Shown: positions 22,540-30,140, counted from the stretch's first letter. The stretch: 31,338 nt of DNA from an uncultured Lachnospiraceae bacterium (GCA_910587955.1 CAJUNN010000037.1:1-31338); one strand, 5' to 3'. A program made the numbers and translations. The notes: generated by a model from the sequence alone, not told the origin.

Positions 22540-23391
22540 TTACGCAAATTTCCTCTTCGCAGCCTCCACCACATGGCCTACCAAAACGGAGGTGGTCACA
22601 CTGCCCACACCGCCCGGCACAGGGGTAATTGCCTCTACAATGGGCTCTACCTCCGCATAAGCCACATCGCCGCAGAGCTTGCCCTCTTCGTTTACGTTGA
22701 TTCCCACATCAATAACCGTCTGGCCCGGGGACACATACTCTGCACCCACCACGCCTGCACGGCCTGCTGCCACAATGAGGATCTCCGCCTCGCGGGTTAC
22801 ACTTGGCATATCCTTCGTGCGGGTGTGGCATACAGTCACGGTAGCATTCTTCTTGATCAGCATCATGGCTGCCGGTTTTCCCACTACCAGGCTTCTTCCG
22901 ATAACAACAGCCTTCTTGCCCGTGCAGTCGATTCCGTAGTGATCCAGGATCTCCATGCAGGCCTGGGGTGTACAGGGCGGGAAGCCAATCTGCTTGCCGG
23001 TAAATACGCCTGTCAGGGACGCGTCTGTCTGGCAGTCCACATCCTTCTCTGCAGACAATGCGTTTTCTACCAGGGCCTGGTCAATATGCTTGGGCAGGGG
23101 ACGGAACATCAGCACACCGTGAATATTGTCATCCTGGTTTACTTCCTCAATGACTTTCAAAAGCTCTTCCTGGGTCACTTCCGCCGGAAGCAGATATTTC
23201 TTATACTCTACGCCCAGAGTCTCACAGCGCTTGGTTGCGCCTCTCTCATACGAAAGATCGTCCGGTCTCTCTCCCACACGGATAATGCCAAGGGTCGGGT
23301 TTACCCCCTTTGCCTTCAGCGCCTCCACGTCTGTTTTGATCCGCTCGTTTAAGGCAGCGGTTACTTCTTTCCCTAATAATTGTTTTGCCAT
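22540..23391 (-). CDS. folD: Methylenetetrahydrofolate dehydrogenase (FolD family, altered cyclohydrolase site)
   Basis: A 283-aa FolD-family protein. The substrate domain contains GIIRVGERPDDLSYERGATK, and the NAD(P) domain contains VIGRSLVVGKPAAMML and the C-terminal ITPVPGGVGSVTTSVLV. It oxidises or reduces 5,10-methylene-THF/methenyl-THF. The conserved Tyr is present (Y48), but the Lys four residues later, essential for the cyclohydrolase reaction in bifunctional enzymes, is Ala52. The usual Q-L-P is FRPLP, while KDVD is kept. This suggests a dehydrogenase lacking cyclohydrolase activity, matched by the separate fchA in the same operon. The start is ATG 23391 (SD AAGGAG); the longer frame to 23499 runs into the repeats. 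Confidence 0.93.
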   Translation of the reverse strand: MAKQLLGKEVTAALNERIKTDVEALKAKGVNPTLGIIRVGERPDDLSYERGATKRCETLGVEYKKYLLPAEVTQEELLKVIEEVNQDDNIHGVLMFRPLPKHIDQALVENALSAEKDVDCQTDASLTGVFTGKQIGFPPCTPQACMEILDHYGIDCTGKKAVVIGRSLVVGKPAAMMLIKKNATVTVCHTRTKDMPSVTREAEILIVAAGRAGVVGAEYVSPGQTVIDVGINVNEEGKLCGDVAYAEVEPIVEAITPVPGGVGSVTTSVLVGHVVEAAKRKFA

Positions 23392-23402
23392 TGTTATCTC
23401 CT

Positions 23403-23510
23403 TATTCCAGTTCCGCAGATTTTCTCCCAGGCCCCTCTTTAGAAGGATTTCCGGCCGCTTAAAACATGCGTCCGCAATTCCTTCTGGGCCTGCTCCCAAA
23501 TCTGCTGTTT
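23403..23510 (-). repeat. Dispersed hairpin repeat, unit a of tandem triplet
   Basis: On the minus strand it runs AAACAGCAGATTTGGG to AAATCTGCGGAACTGGAATA, then the AAGGAG SD of folD. The outer arms GCAGATTT/AAATCTGC pair, and the inner stem AGAAGGAATTGCGGACGC / GCGGCCGGAAATCCTTCT pairs with mismatches around an ATGTTTTAA loop. Nearly identical to unit c and clearly different from unit b. Confidence 0.92.
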
Positions 23511-23512
23511 TT

Positions 23513-23623
23513 TATTCCAGTTCCGCATCCGCCCTCCCTGCGCACTTCCCTTAGAAAGACTTCCGGCCGCTTAAATACTGCGTCCGTAATTCTTTCTGCA
23601 CGCTGTACGGGCTTCTGCTGTTT
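23513..23623 (-). repeat. Dispersed hairpin repeat, unit b of tandem triplet
   Basis: The middle unit has the other outer-arm type, GCAGAAGCCC / GGGCGGATGC, as at 4496 and 20375. Its inner stem uses AGAAAGAATTACGGACGC / GCGGCCGGAAGTCTTTCT. Compared with unit a, the change of the A-T pair in AGAAA/TTTCT versus G-C in AGAAG/CTTCT keeps base pairing. Confidence 0.92.
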
Positions 23624-23626
23624 TTT

Positions 23627-23735
23627 TATTCCAGTTCCGCAGATTTTCTCCCAGGCCCCCTCTTTAGAAGGATTTCCGAACGCTTAAAACATGCGTCCGC
23701 AATTCCTTCTGGGCCTGCTCCCAAATCTGCTGTTT
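23627..23735 (-). repeat. Dispersed hairpin repeat, unit c of tandem triplet
   Basis: The third unit differs from unit a at about three positions over 109 bp (one extra C and CCGGCC to CCGAAC on the plus strand), implying recent duplication or gene conversion that skipped unit b. It begins 4 bp after the fchA stop. The three units make up almost all of the 348-bp fchA-folD space. Confidence 0.92.
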
Positions 23736-23739
23736 TTTA

Positions 23740-24369
23740 TTATCTCAGCCGTCCGTTTACGCCGGCAAATACTTCGTCTGCGATCTTCGTATATTTTTCG
23801 ATCATAGCGTCCGCTTTGGCGTTCAATTCCGCCGCGTACTCCTTGTCCGCCATGGATTTTGTATTGATAAAAACGTTTAAGGATGCTCCCAGAAGGGCTG
23901 CCTTGCAGAATGCTACGCCTACGCCTGCATCGCTGATAGCCAGAGCGGAACCTTTGGCCGCAAACTCTACAATCAGATCAATGGCCTCACAGCACTTTTC
24001 CATAATCTCCATGGGAACGGAACAGGCATCCTTTAAAACAATGGCCATCACCCGGGCCTTCTCCGCCTTCTCTTCTTCCGTCTCCCTGGGCATTCCATAG
24101 GCCTTGGACAAGGGCTCAAAAACTTCCGCGTCCCGGTCAATGAGACGCAGGAAATCTGCCTGGAGGGCCGATGCCTTTTCTTTCAGAGCGTACATCTCTT
24201 CCTCCACATCCGCATATTTCTTCTTTCCCACAGTCAGGCTGCCTACCATATTGCCGAGAGCCGTACCTACGGCAGCCACCAGGGCAGATGCACCGCCGCC
24301 CCCCGGAACGGGAGCCTTGGATGCCAGAACTTCTACAAATTCGTCACATTTGCTGGTTGAAAATCCCAT
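23740..24369 (-). CDS. fchA: Methenyltetrahydrofolate cyclohydrolase (formiminotransferase-cyclodeaminase family)
   Basis: A 209-aa all-helical protein of the FTCD_C family. The N-terminal FVEVLASKAPVPGGGGASAL segment (about residues 12-31) is the folate-binding signature, followed by VGTALGNMVGSLTVGKKKY. It interconverts 10-formyl-THF and methenyl-THF, the step between formyl-THF ligase and methylene-THF dehydrogenase; both neighbours in the operon encode those enzymes. Start ATG 24369 has SD AAAGGAGA. A stem-loop (24392-24447) lies just upstream. The altered FolD downstream makes this protein the likely sole cyclohydrolase of the pathway. Confidence 0.92.
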   Translation of the reverse strand: MGFSTSKCDEFVEVLASKAPVPGGGGASALVAAVGTALGNMVGSLTVGKKKYADVEEEMYALKEKASALQADFLRLIDRDAEVFEPLSKAYGMPRETEEEKAEKARVMAIVLKDACSVPMEIMEKCCEAIDLIVEFAAKGSALAISDAGVGVAFCKAALLGASLNVFINTKSMADKEYAAELNAKADAMIEKYTKIADEVFAGVNGRLR

Positions 24370-24391
24370 TGCTTTTCTTCTCCTTTACCCG

Positions 24392-24447
24392 CCGAAAGGG
24401 CTGCCGCAGGCGCGGCTTTTGCCCGCTGCCTGCAGTACCCCTTCGGT
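24392..24447 (-). repeat. Intergenic stem-loop before fchA
   Basis: CCGAAAGGG (24392-24400) and CCCCTTCGG (24439-24447) enclose a second G/C-rich stem built from GCCGCAGGCGCGG and CCGCTGCCTGC. On the minus strand it ends a few bases before the fchA SD. It resembles the dispersed repeat in position and shape but lacks the TATTCCAGTTCCGCA and CTGCTGTTT ends, so it is a different hairpin, perhaps an operon processing or mRNA-stability element. Confidence 0.6.
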
Positions 24448-24484
24448 ATTCTTTACATTATTTTACTGACATCTTCCCCGCGGT

Positions 24485-26173
24485 TTAGAACAATCCGGAT
24501 ATCTTTCCGGTCTCATCTACATCGATACGCTCTGCAGCCGGTACCTTGGGAAGGCCGGGCATGGTCATAATCTCGCCGGTCAGGGCTACGATAAAGCCTG
24601 CACCAGCAGAAATCTTCAGATTGCGGACCGTTACCTCGAAATCCTTGGGCGCGCCAAGCTTCGTCTGGTCGTCGGTCAGGCTGTACTGTGTCTTTGCCAC
24701 ACAGATGGGGCAGCTGCCAAATCCCAGGGCTTCCAGCTCCTTGGCCTGCTTCTGGGCATTTGCAGTCAGAACTGCGCGGGAGCCGCCATAGATCTTCTGA
24801 ACAATGGCGTTCAGCTTATCCTCAATGCTGGTGCCCTCCAGTTCATAGGAGAAGGTGAAGCTGTTGGGCTCTTCCACCAGACGGATCACTTCCTCGGCCA
24901 GCTTCACGCCGCCTTCGCCGCCCTTGGCCCATACTTCGGACAGAGCTACATTTACGCCCAGCTCTTTACATTTGCTCTCTACCAGATCAAGCTCTGCCTT
25001 AGTATCTGTAGGGAATGCGTTGATGGCAACCACACAGGGCAGCTTGTATACATCTTTGATATTGCTTACATGCTTTAAGAGGTTGGGAAGTCCCTTCTCC
25101 AGAGCCTCCAGGTTCTCATTGTTCAAATCTGCCTTAGGTACGCCGCCGTTGTACTTAAGAGCCCTTACGGTGGCTACGATAACCACTGCGTTGGGTTTAA
25201 GGCCTGCCATGCGGCACTTGATATCCAGGAACTTCTCTGCACCCAGGTCTGCACCGAAGCCTGCCTCGGTGATGGTGTAGTCCGCCAGCTTCATTGCCAT
25301 CTTAGTCGCCGTTACGGAGTTGCAGCCGTGTGCGATATTGGCGAAGGGGCCGCCGTGCACGATGGCCGGCACATGCTCCAGAGTCTGTACCAGGTTCGGC
25401 TTCAGGGCATCCTTCAAAAGAGCTGCCATAGCACCCTGGGCGTTCAGATCGCCTGCCGTTACCGGTTTCTGCTCAGAAGCCTTTCCGTAGGTGTAGCCGA
25501 TGATAATTCTGGCCAGTCTCTCCTTCAGATCCGTAATGTCATTGGCCAGACAAAGAACTGCCATAATCTCAGACGCAACCGTAATGTCATAGCCGTCCTC
25601 TCTGGGCATTCCGTTGGTCTTTCCGCCAAGTCCGTCTACCACGTTGCGCAGCTGGCGGTCGTTCATATCCACACATCTTCTCCAGGTAATCTTTCTGGGG
25701 TCAATGTTCAGGGCATTTCCCTGGAAAATATGGTTGTCAATCATGGCTGCCAGCAGGTTGTTGGCTGCGCCGATTGCATGGAAGTCGCCGGTAAAGTGAA
25801 GGTTGATATCCTCCATGGGAACTACCTGGGCGTATCCGCCGCCTGCCGCTCCGCCCTTTACGCCAAATACGGGTCCCAAAGACGGCTCACGCAGAGCTAC
25901 CATAACCTTTTTGCCCAATTTCTGCATACCGTCTGCCAGGCCTACGGTAGTGGTGGTCTTACCCTCTCCTGCCGGAGTCGGGTTGATAGCCGTTACCAGA
26001 ATCAGCTTTCCGTCTTCTGCGTTGGTTTCTTTCAGCAGATTGTAGTCAATCTTCGCTTTGTACTTTCCGTACTGCTCCAGATATTTGTCGTCAATCCCTG
26101 CCTTCTCTGCGATGGCAGTGATCGGCTCCATCACTGTCTCCTGTGCGATCTCGATGTCTGTTTTAAATCCCAT
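24485..26173 (-). CDS. fhs: Formate-tetrahydrofolate ligase
   Basis: A 562-aa enzyme, near the family's usual 556-560. The ATP-binding loop NPTPAGEGKTTTTVGLA is at about 64-80, and the REPSLGPVFGVKGGAAGGGY motif follows. Other family blocks are FTGDFHAI, the RKITWRRCVDMNDRQLR segment and AKTQYSLTDD near the C-terminus. It makes 10-formyl-THF from formate, ATP and THF, the entry of the Wood-Ljungdahl methyl branch, and also supplies purine synthesis. Start ATG 26173 has an AAAGGGG SD. It is the first gene of fhs-fchA-folD with a structured leader of about 135 bases and a promoter overlapping the preceding terminator. Confidence 0.97.
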   Translation of the reverse strand: MGFKTDIEIAQETVMEPITAIAEKAGIDDKYLEQYGKYKAKIDYNLLKETNAEDGKLILVTAINPTPAGEGKTTTTVGLADGMQKLGKKVMVALREPSLGPVFGVKGGAAGGGYAQVVPMEDINLHFTGDFHAIGAANNLLAAMIDNHIFQGNALNIDPRKITWRRCVDMNDRQLRNVVDGLGGKTNGMPREDGYDITVASEIMAVLCLANDITDLKERLARIIIGYTYGKASEQKPVTAGDLNAQGAMAALLKDALKPNLVQTLEHVPAIVHGGPFANIAHGCNSVTATKMAMKLADYTITEAGFGADLGAEKFLDIKCRMAGLKPNAVVIVATVRALKYNGGVPKADLNNENLEALEKGLPNLLKHVSNIKDVYKLPCVVAINAFPTDTKAELDLVESKCKELGVNVALSEVWAKGGEGGVKLAEEVIRLVEEPNSFTFSYELEGTSIEDKLNAIVQKIYGGSRAVLTANAQKQAKELEALGFGSCPICVAKTQYSLTDDQTKLGAPKDFEVTVRNLKISAGAGFIVALTGEIMTMPGLPKVPAAERIDVDETGKISGLF

Positions 26174-26199
26174 TTCGAACTCTACCCCTTTCTTTATTT

Positions 26200-26300
26200 A
26201 TGTCCATGCTTTTTGGACATCCGGTACACCCTTAGGTGTTTCTTTGTTTACGCATTCCGCGCATTTGTAGATAATTTAACAATCTCCTGGAGAAATTGTT
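26200..26300 (-). promoter_or_regulatory. Structured 5' leader of fhs operon
   Basis: Three hairpins occur in the leader: ATGTCC...GGACAT (26200-26220), ACACC...GGTGT (26226-26239) and AACAATCTCC...GGAGAAATTGTT (26279-26300). None has a terminator T-run and the layout does not match a riboswitch class I know (THF riboswitch motifs were looked for and not seen). It may affect translation or mRNA stability. Confidence 0.35.
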
Positions 26301-26315
26301 TTTTACCTTGTCTCC

Positions 26316-26344
26316 ATTATATTCCATAGAAAAACATCCGACAA
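26316..26344 (-). promoter_or_regulatory. Candidate promoter of the fhs-fchA-folD operon
   Basis: On the minus strand TTGTCG (26339-26344) lies 17 bp before a perfect TATAAT (26316-26321). The -35 box is inside the descending arm of the terminator of the preceding gene. Confidence 0.55.
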
Positions 26345-26364
26345 TCATACAAACTGTCGGATGT
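26334..26364 (-). terminator. Terminator after the DUF4179 gene
   Basis: The stem ACATCCGACA / TGTCGGATGT with an 11-base loop (26334-26364) is followed on the minus strand by TTTTTCTATGG. It starts 37 bp after the stop of the DUF4179 gene. Confidence 0.75.
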
Positions 26365-26401
26365 TTGACATTGTTTTCACAAACCATTTCATTTGTAATT
26401 T

Positions 26402-27946
26402 TTACAGAGAAATGGTGGTACCGTTGACGGTAATGCTCTCCATATCCTCCAAATCTACCACGCTTTCCCAGAGAACCCGTACTTCTTTTGCCTGCTGTGC
26501 ATCTGAATCCCAGCTCATAGCATTGGCTTTCACCGATGTACCGTCCTTCCGGTTCAAAATAATCTGGTCAAATTCCACTTTCTCGTCCGACAAAGTGTCG
26601 AATTTCACAATTCCTGACACCGGCGAGATAGAAATTTCTTTGATCGACAGGCAGCCTGCCGCGGCTTCCTCCTTCAGAGCCCAGGTCTTCATGGTATCCT
26701 CATAATCCACCGTGAAATCCAGCGTCCACTCCCCTGCAAAGAGCTCTTCAAAGGATCCGTCTCCGCCCAGGGCAAAGACTGCATTTTTCGTCTGGCTCTC
26801 CCCGATACCGTCAAAGCAGTAACGGCAGGAAATATAGTTGTCTCCCACAATATCCGCCTGATTTTCCATGCCCGGGAAATAGTCTTCTTCCGCGCCGTTT
26901 CCGATAGCCAGAGCTCCTCCGCTTCCGGAAATTACCTGGCCGTTTCTCCTGTCTATAACGATCAAGGGTTTCTGATCTACCAGATCCCAGTCAAGGGCAC
27001 CGCCAAACTCCAGATTTACAATCAGATTGTCCTCGTACTGCCCTTTCCAGATTCCCATATTGGAAATACTGGCTTCCGGGTAGACGGAAGAAAAAGCAAT
27101 CCGCTTGTCGGTCTTTTCCACCGTAAAACTCTCATGATAAGTTGCATTTCCTTCTGCATCCTCCTCCGAGCTGGAGAACGTTATGAATGGAACTTCTTTT
27201 CCTTCTGTATCCCGGATGTTCAAGGGCTCGAATTCCTGCATCAAATCCCAGATACTCTTATCCATCCCCAGATCTACAACCTCGTTGGATTCCATCATAA
27301 GATTTTTAAGACTCATCTTTATATTTTTGCCCTTTAAATCTTCCTCAAACAACTCCGAAAGCAGGAACGTTGCCTTTCCGGGGACACTTCCGTCGTCAAT
27401 GCGCTCCAGTCCGCAATAACGCCTGTCAAGGCCTTCTCCCCCGACGCCTTCCCCTTCCAGCATCACTTCTTCAAACCGATAGGAATGAACGCTTTTCTCC
27501 TGTTCCGTGGTAAAGGGGCTCCCGTCCTCCGTCTCCACATCAATGGCTGCATAGAGGACATTTCCGTCTCCCACGGTTCCCCGGACCGTCAGCTTAAGCC
27601 CGTTCCCGGCTGTCTCTTCATGGATTACATTCCCCGCACTGGTCAAAAAATCATCGTCCGCCTCCAGAGGCACGCCGGAAGGAGACTCCCCGTCTCCCGG
27701 CACCTCTTTTTGGAAAAAATCCTGGAATATGCCGTTGATGTCCAAGGCTGCGGCGGCTACCGTCATGGAACCGCCCAAAATCATCACTGCCGTACAGGCG
27801 GCCGCCAGCCTTGGAACAAAAAATTTCCTTTGATTTACTTTTCTCATCCCCTGCTCCTCCTTTAAAACTGCATCAACCAGAGAGTCGTGCAGCTCCTTGG
27901 AAGGTTTTATTCCGGAAAATGACCTCTTATATTCTTTGATACTCAT
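26402..27946 (-). CDS. DUF4179 domain membrane protein, likely anti-sigma partner
   Basis: A 514-aa protein. Residues 1-45 form a charged cytoplasmic segment, about 46-68 one membrane helix (LAAACTAVMILGGSMTVAAA), and the rest a large acidic extracytoplasmic region beginning LDINGIFQDFF, as in the DUF4179 family. Such proteins are regularly encoded after an ECF sigma gene and are thought to act as anti-sigma or co-sensor proteins; direct proof is lacking for most. The start is ATG 27946 with SD GGAGGAG, 18 bp after the sigma stop. A terminator follows, so sigma and this gene form a two-gene unit. Confidence 0.85.
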   Translation of the reverse strand: MSIKEYKRSFSGIKPSKELHDSLVDAVLKEEQGMRKVNQRKFFVPRLAAACTAVMILGGSMTVAAAALDINGIFQDFFQKEVPGDGESPSGVPLEADDDFLTSAGNVIHEETAGNGLKLTVRGTVGDGNVLYAAIDVETEDGSPFTTEQEKSVHSYRFEEVMLEGEGVGGEGLDRRYCGLERIDDGSVPGKATFLLSELFEEDLKGKNIKMSLKNLMMESNEVVDLGMDKSIWDLMQEFEPLNIRDTEGKEVPFITFSSSEEDAEGNATYHESFTVEKTDKRIAFSSVYPEASISNMGIWKGQYEDNLIVNLEFGGALDWDLVDQKPLIVIDRRNGQVISGSGGALAIGNGAEEDYFPGMENQADIVGDNYISCRYCFDGIGESQTKNAVFALGGDGSFEELFAGEWTLDFTVDYEDTMKTWALKEEAAAGCLSIKEISISPVSGIVKFDTLSDEKVEFDQIILNRKDGTSVKANAMSWDSDAQQAKEVRVLWESVVDLEDMESITVNGTTISL

Positions 27947-27964
27947 GCCCGCACTCCTCCTTCT

Positions 27965-28525
27965 TTAAAATCTCATACACTTTTCACTGGTTCCTGCTGC
28001 CGCCAGACGGCCATTCCCCCTATGGGTGCCATAGGCCCCCGAGGGTTCCAGGACATCCCGCAGCTGCTCCCTGGCCCGGCTTAAGCGGGTGGTAATCGTT
28101 GTCACCTTCTCCCCCGTGAGCCCGGCAATCTCCCGCACCGTATATCCCTCATAATAGAAAAGGTGTATTACCGTCCTGTATTTCACCGGAAGCTCCATCA
28201 CCGCGTAAAACAGATCGCTTTGTCCGCCCATCTCATAGCTGTCTTCCCGTCCATGAGTCCCCTCCTCAAAGGCCATGGTCCGCTTCACCCAGCCGGATAA
28301 ATAATAGCTCTTGCAGCAGTTGATGGTGGTCCGGATAAACCAGGCTTTTTCATGTTCCTCGCTTTCAAACTCCGGTTTCTTCCGGAAAAACCGCAGGAAG
28401 ACTTCCTGATAAATGTCGTCGGTATCCTGCTTATTCTTCATATAAGAATACGCCAGCTTATATACCGTTTTTTCGTATTTTAAAATCAGAGCTTCTATCT
28501 GCTTTCGTTCCGTGTCCCGTTTCAT
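27965..28525 (-). CDS. ECF RNA polymerase sigma factor
   Basis: A 186-aa sigma factor. Region 2 contains YEKTVYKLAYSYMKNKQDTD, then DIYQEVFLRFF and HEKAWFIRTTINCCKSY. Region 4 contains LPVKYRTVIHLFYYEGYTVR, then EIAGLTGEKVTTITTRLSRA. Residues after about 160 form a short Gly/Ala-rich tail. The start is ATG 28525 (AAGGAGG upstream); an in-frame ATG at 28552 lies within a hairpin and has no SD. It is encoded with the DUF4179 membrane protein, the usual arrangement for this sigma subgroup in Clostridia; the stimulus is unknown. Confidence 0.92.
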   Translation of the reverse strand: MKRDTERKQIEALILKYEKTVYKLAYSYMKNKQDTDDIYQEVFLRFFRKKPEFESEEHEKAWFIRTTINCCKSYYLSGWVKRTMAFEEGTHGREDSYEMGGQSDLFYAVMELPVKYRTVIHLFYYEGYTVREIAGLTGEKVTTITTRLSRAREQLRDVLEPSGAYGTHRGNGRLAAAGTSEKCMRF

Positions 28526-28543
28526 ACACTCCTCCTTGACGCT

Positions 28544-28563
28544 CTGCGGCATCTCTGCCGCAG
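28544..28563 (-). promoter_or_regulatory. Short perfect hairpin in the sigma gene leader
   Basis: CTGCGGCA-TCTC-TGCCGCAG (28544-28563) is a perfect 8-bp stem in the leader between promoter and SD. No T-run follows on either strand, so a mRNA-stability or translation role is more likely than termination. Confidence 0.5.
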
Positions 28564-28583
28564 CTCCTTACAGGCCTGTACCT

Positions 28584-28612
28584 ATCATACTTTTCAGGAC
28601 GCAAAAATGTCA
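28584..28612 (-). promoter_or_regulatory. Candidate promoter of the sigma/DUF4179 unit
   Basis: On the minus strand TGACAT (28607-28612), a 17-bp spacer and TATGAT (28584-28589), about 60 bp before the sigma ATG. The -35 box is weak. Confidence 0.45.
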
Positions 28613-28629
28613 CAAGAAAAAAAATAATT

Positions 28630-30054
28630 TTAGGATTCAAATCCCATATGTTCCATATATAGATCCGAAAACTTCCGGCTGGCGCACAAAGGAATTTCCC
28701 TGGAAGCCCTGACAACCGCCTCCGCCGTCATCGCCGCCTGGGGATCCAGCAAATATTTTACGGCTCCCGAAAGGCAGCTGTTTCCCGCGATCCGGATCCG
28801 ATCGGCACACACCGCAGGCAGAAGGCCAATCTCTGCCGCCTTCTGCACGTCCGTTCCGCAGCCAAAAGCTCCGGCCAGGTAAACCTCCTCCAGATCCCCG
28901 GCACGGATTCCTGCTTCCAAAACAAGCGTTTCCATTCCTGCCCGGATCGCCGCTTTTGCCAGCTGCAGATTCCGGATATCTCTTTGACCGTACCGCCTTC
29001 CAAAGGGCAGCAAAATCCCTTCGGAAAAATAGGGCTCTTTCAGGCGGCCCGTCTCGTCCATCCTTCCCTGTTTCCTCAGATTCCAGATTAGATCAAGGGC
29101 TTCGCTTCCCTGCTCTATACCCCCGCCTGCGAACGCCGGGCCGGCCGCCGCAGAAGCCGCAAGGATTTTTCCGCGGAAACTTAAGGCCAGTTCCCCGTTA
29201 GTTCCCAAATCCGCCAGCATCACCGGCCCTTCCTTTTTCTCAAATTCCAGGGCATAGAGGCCCGCCACCAGATCGCCTCCCAGGAAAGCGGAAATCCCCG
29301 GAAAAATCCACACCTCTGCATTTTGCCTGTTATCCCCGAAAAGCTCCTGGTAACCCATACGAACCGGCCCCAGATTCAACGGCCGGAAAGGATGCACTCC
29401 CAGCGTACGGCAGGAATAGCCCATGAGAAGATGTACCATGGCCGTATTGGCCCCTATGGAAATCCGGCTGACTTTCCGCGCGTGCCCTTTGGTCAGGACA
29501 CGGATTCCCTCCAGAAGCCCTGCCTTTGCAATGCGCTTAAGCTCCTCCTTTTTCCCTTCCCCGGATGCCTTGATCCGGCTGATCACGTCCGCACCGTAGA
29601 TCCCCTGCCGGTTTGCCGCCCGGTAAGTCTCTCGGACGCTGCCGTCTCCCAGATCCACCAACTGCATCACTATGTTGGTGGTTCCCAAATCAACGGCAAT
29701 TCCGTGCGGCCGGGCGGGAATATCCTTCTCTAAATCCTCTTCCCGGGCTGTCCCGTCCGCAGCTTCCAGTTCTCCGCCCTCTATCAGGATTTCACAATCT
29801 TCTTTCAGCCGGGTCCTGCAGGCCAGCCGCCAGCCGGCTTCCAGCTCTTCGCGGGTAAAAATTTCCTGTTCCTGCCGGTCCGGATAGGATGCACCTCGCA
29901 GGAAACGGACCCTGCACCTGCCGCAGCTCCCGTTTCCGCCGCAATCCGCCCGCAGAAAAATCCCTTGTTTTCCGAGAATCTCCGGTAAAGTTTCCTTCTC
30001 TGTCCCTTTTGTCCTGCAACTCCCTTTTTCCGTCCGTATGGTCACAAAAATCAT
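28630..30054 (-). CDS. RACo-like corrinoid activator (2Fe-2S plus ASKHA/DUF4445)
   Basis: A 474-aa protein. The N-terminal 2Fe-2S ferredoxin domain has Cys38-x5-Cys44-x2-Cys47 and Cys79. A linker leads to an ASKHA ATPase-fold domain: HGIAVDLGTTNIVMQLVDLG (phosphate-1-like loop), MLADLGTNGELAL, AAGPAFAGGGIEQGS and YLAGAFGCGTD. This layout matches the reductive activators of corrinoid methyltransferases (RACo, RamA-like), which reduce inactive Co(II) to Co(I) using ATP. It fits an acetogen or O-demethylating anaerobe, although no corrinoid protein or methyltransferase gene is in the window. Start ATG 30054 has only a moderate GAGGGAAAG SD. It lies downstream of the trpS terminator. Confidence 0.85.
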   Translation of the reverse strand: MIFVTIRTEKGSCRTKGTEKETLPEILGKQGIFLRADCGGNGSCGRCRVRFLRGASYPDRQEQEIFTREELEAGWRLACRTRLKEDCEILIEGGELEAADGTAREEDLEKDIPARPHGIAVDLGTTNIVMQLVDLGDGSVRETYRAANRQGIYGADVISRIKASGEGKKEELKRIAKAGLLEGIRVLTKGHARKVSRISIGANTAMVHLLMGYSCRTLGVHPFRPLNLGPVRMGYQELFGDNRQNAEVWIFPGISAFLGGDLVAGLYALEFEKKEGPVMLADLGTNGELALSFRGKILAASAAAGPAFAGGGIEQGSEALDLIWNLRKQGRMDETGRLKEPYFSEGILLPFGRRYGQRDIRNLQLAKAAIRAGMETLVLEAGIRAGDLEEVYLAGAFGCGTDVQKAAEIGLLPAVCADRIRIAGNSCLSGAVKYLLDPQAAMTAEAVVRASREIPLCASRKFSDLYMEHMGFES

Positions 30055-30079
30055 GATCGCTTTCCCTCACTCCAAAACC

Positions 30080-30105
30080 AAAGCGCCGGATTCACCCGGC
30101 GCTTT
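30080..30105 (-). terminator. Terminator after trpS
   Basis: The stem AAAGCGCCGG / CCGGCGCTTT (30080-30089 and 30096-30105) with a 6-base loop is followed on the minus strand by GGTTTTGG and on the plus strand by T. It lies 35 bp after the trpS stop and just before the corrinoid-activator start. Confidence 0.75.
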
Positions 30106-30140
30106 TCACATTCCTTATTTTGCTCCCGGACAAATCCGTT

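Noticed and set aside
23392..23499. N-terminal extension of FolD
   Set aside because: The added 36 residues come from translating the hairpin repeat; the true start has an SD and matches the family N-terminus.
23403..23735. CRISPR-like array (three regular units)
   Set aside because: Units are about 110 bp and repeated over their whole length; there is no short repeat alternating with unique spacers and no cas genes.
26174..26315. THF riboswitch before fhs
   Set aside because: The hairpins do not show the conserved pseudoknot or junction sequences of the known THF riboswitch classes.
25328..26329. 333-codon open frame on the plus strand
   Set aside because: It is antisense to fhs; the length reflects codon bias of the real gene.
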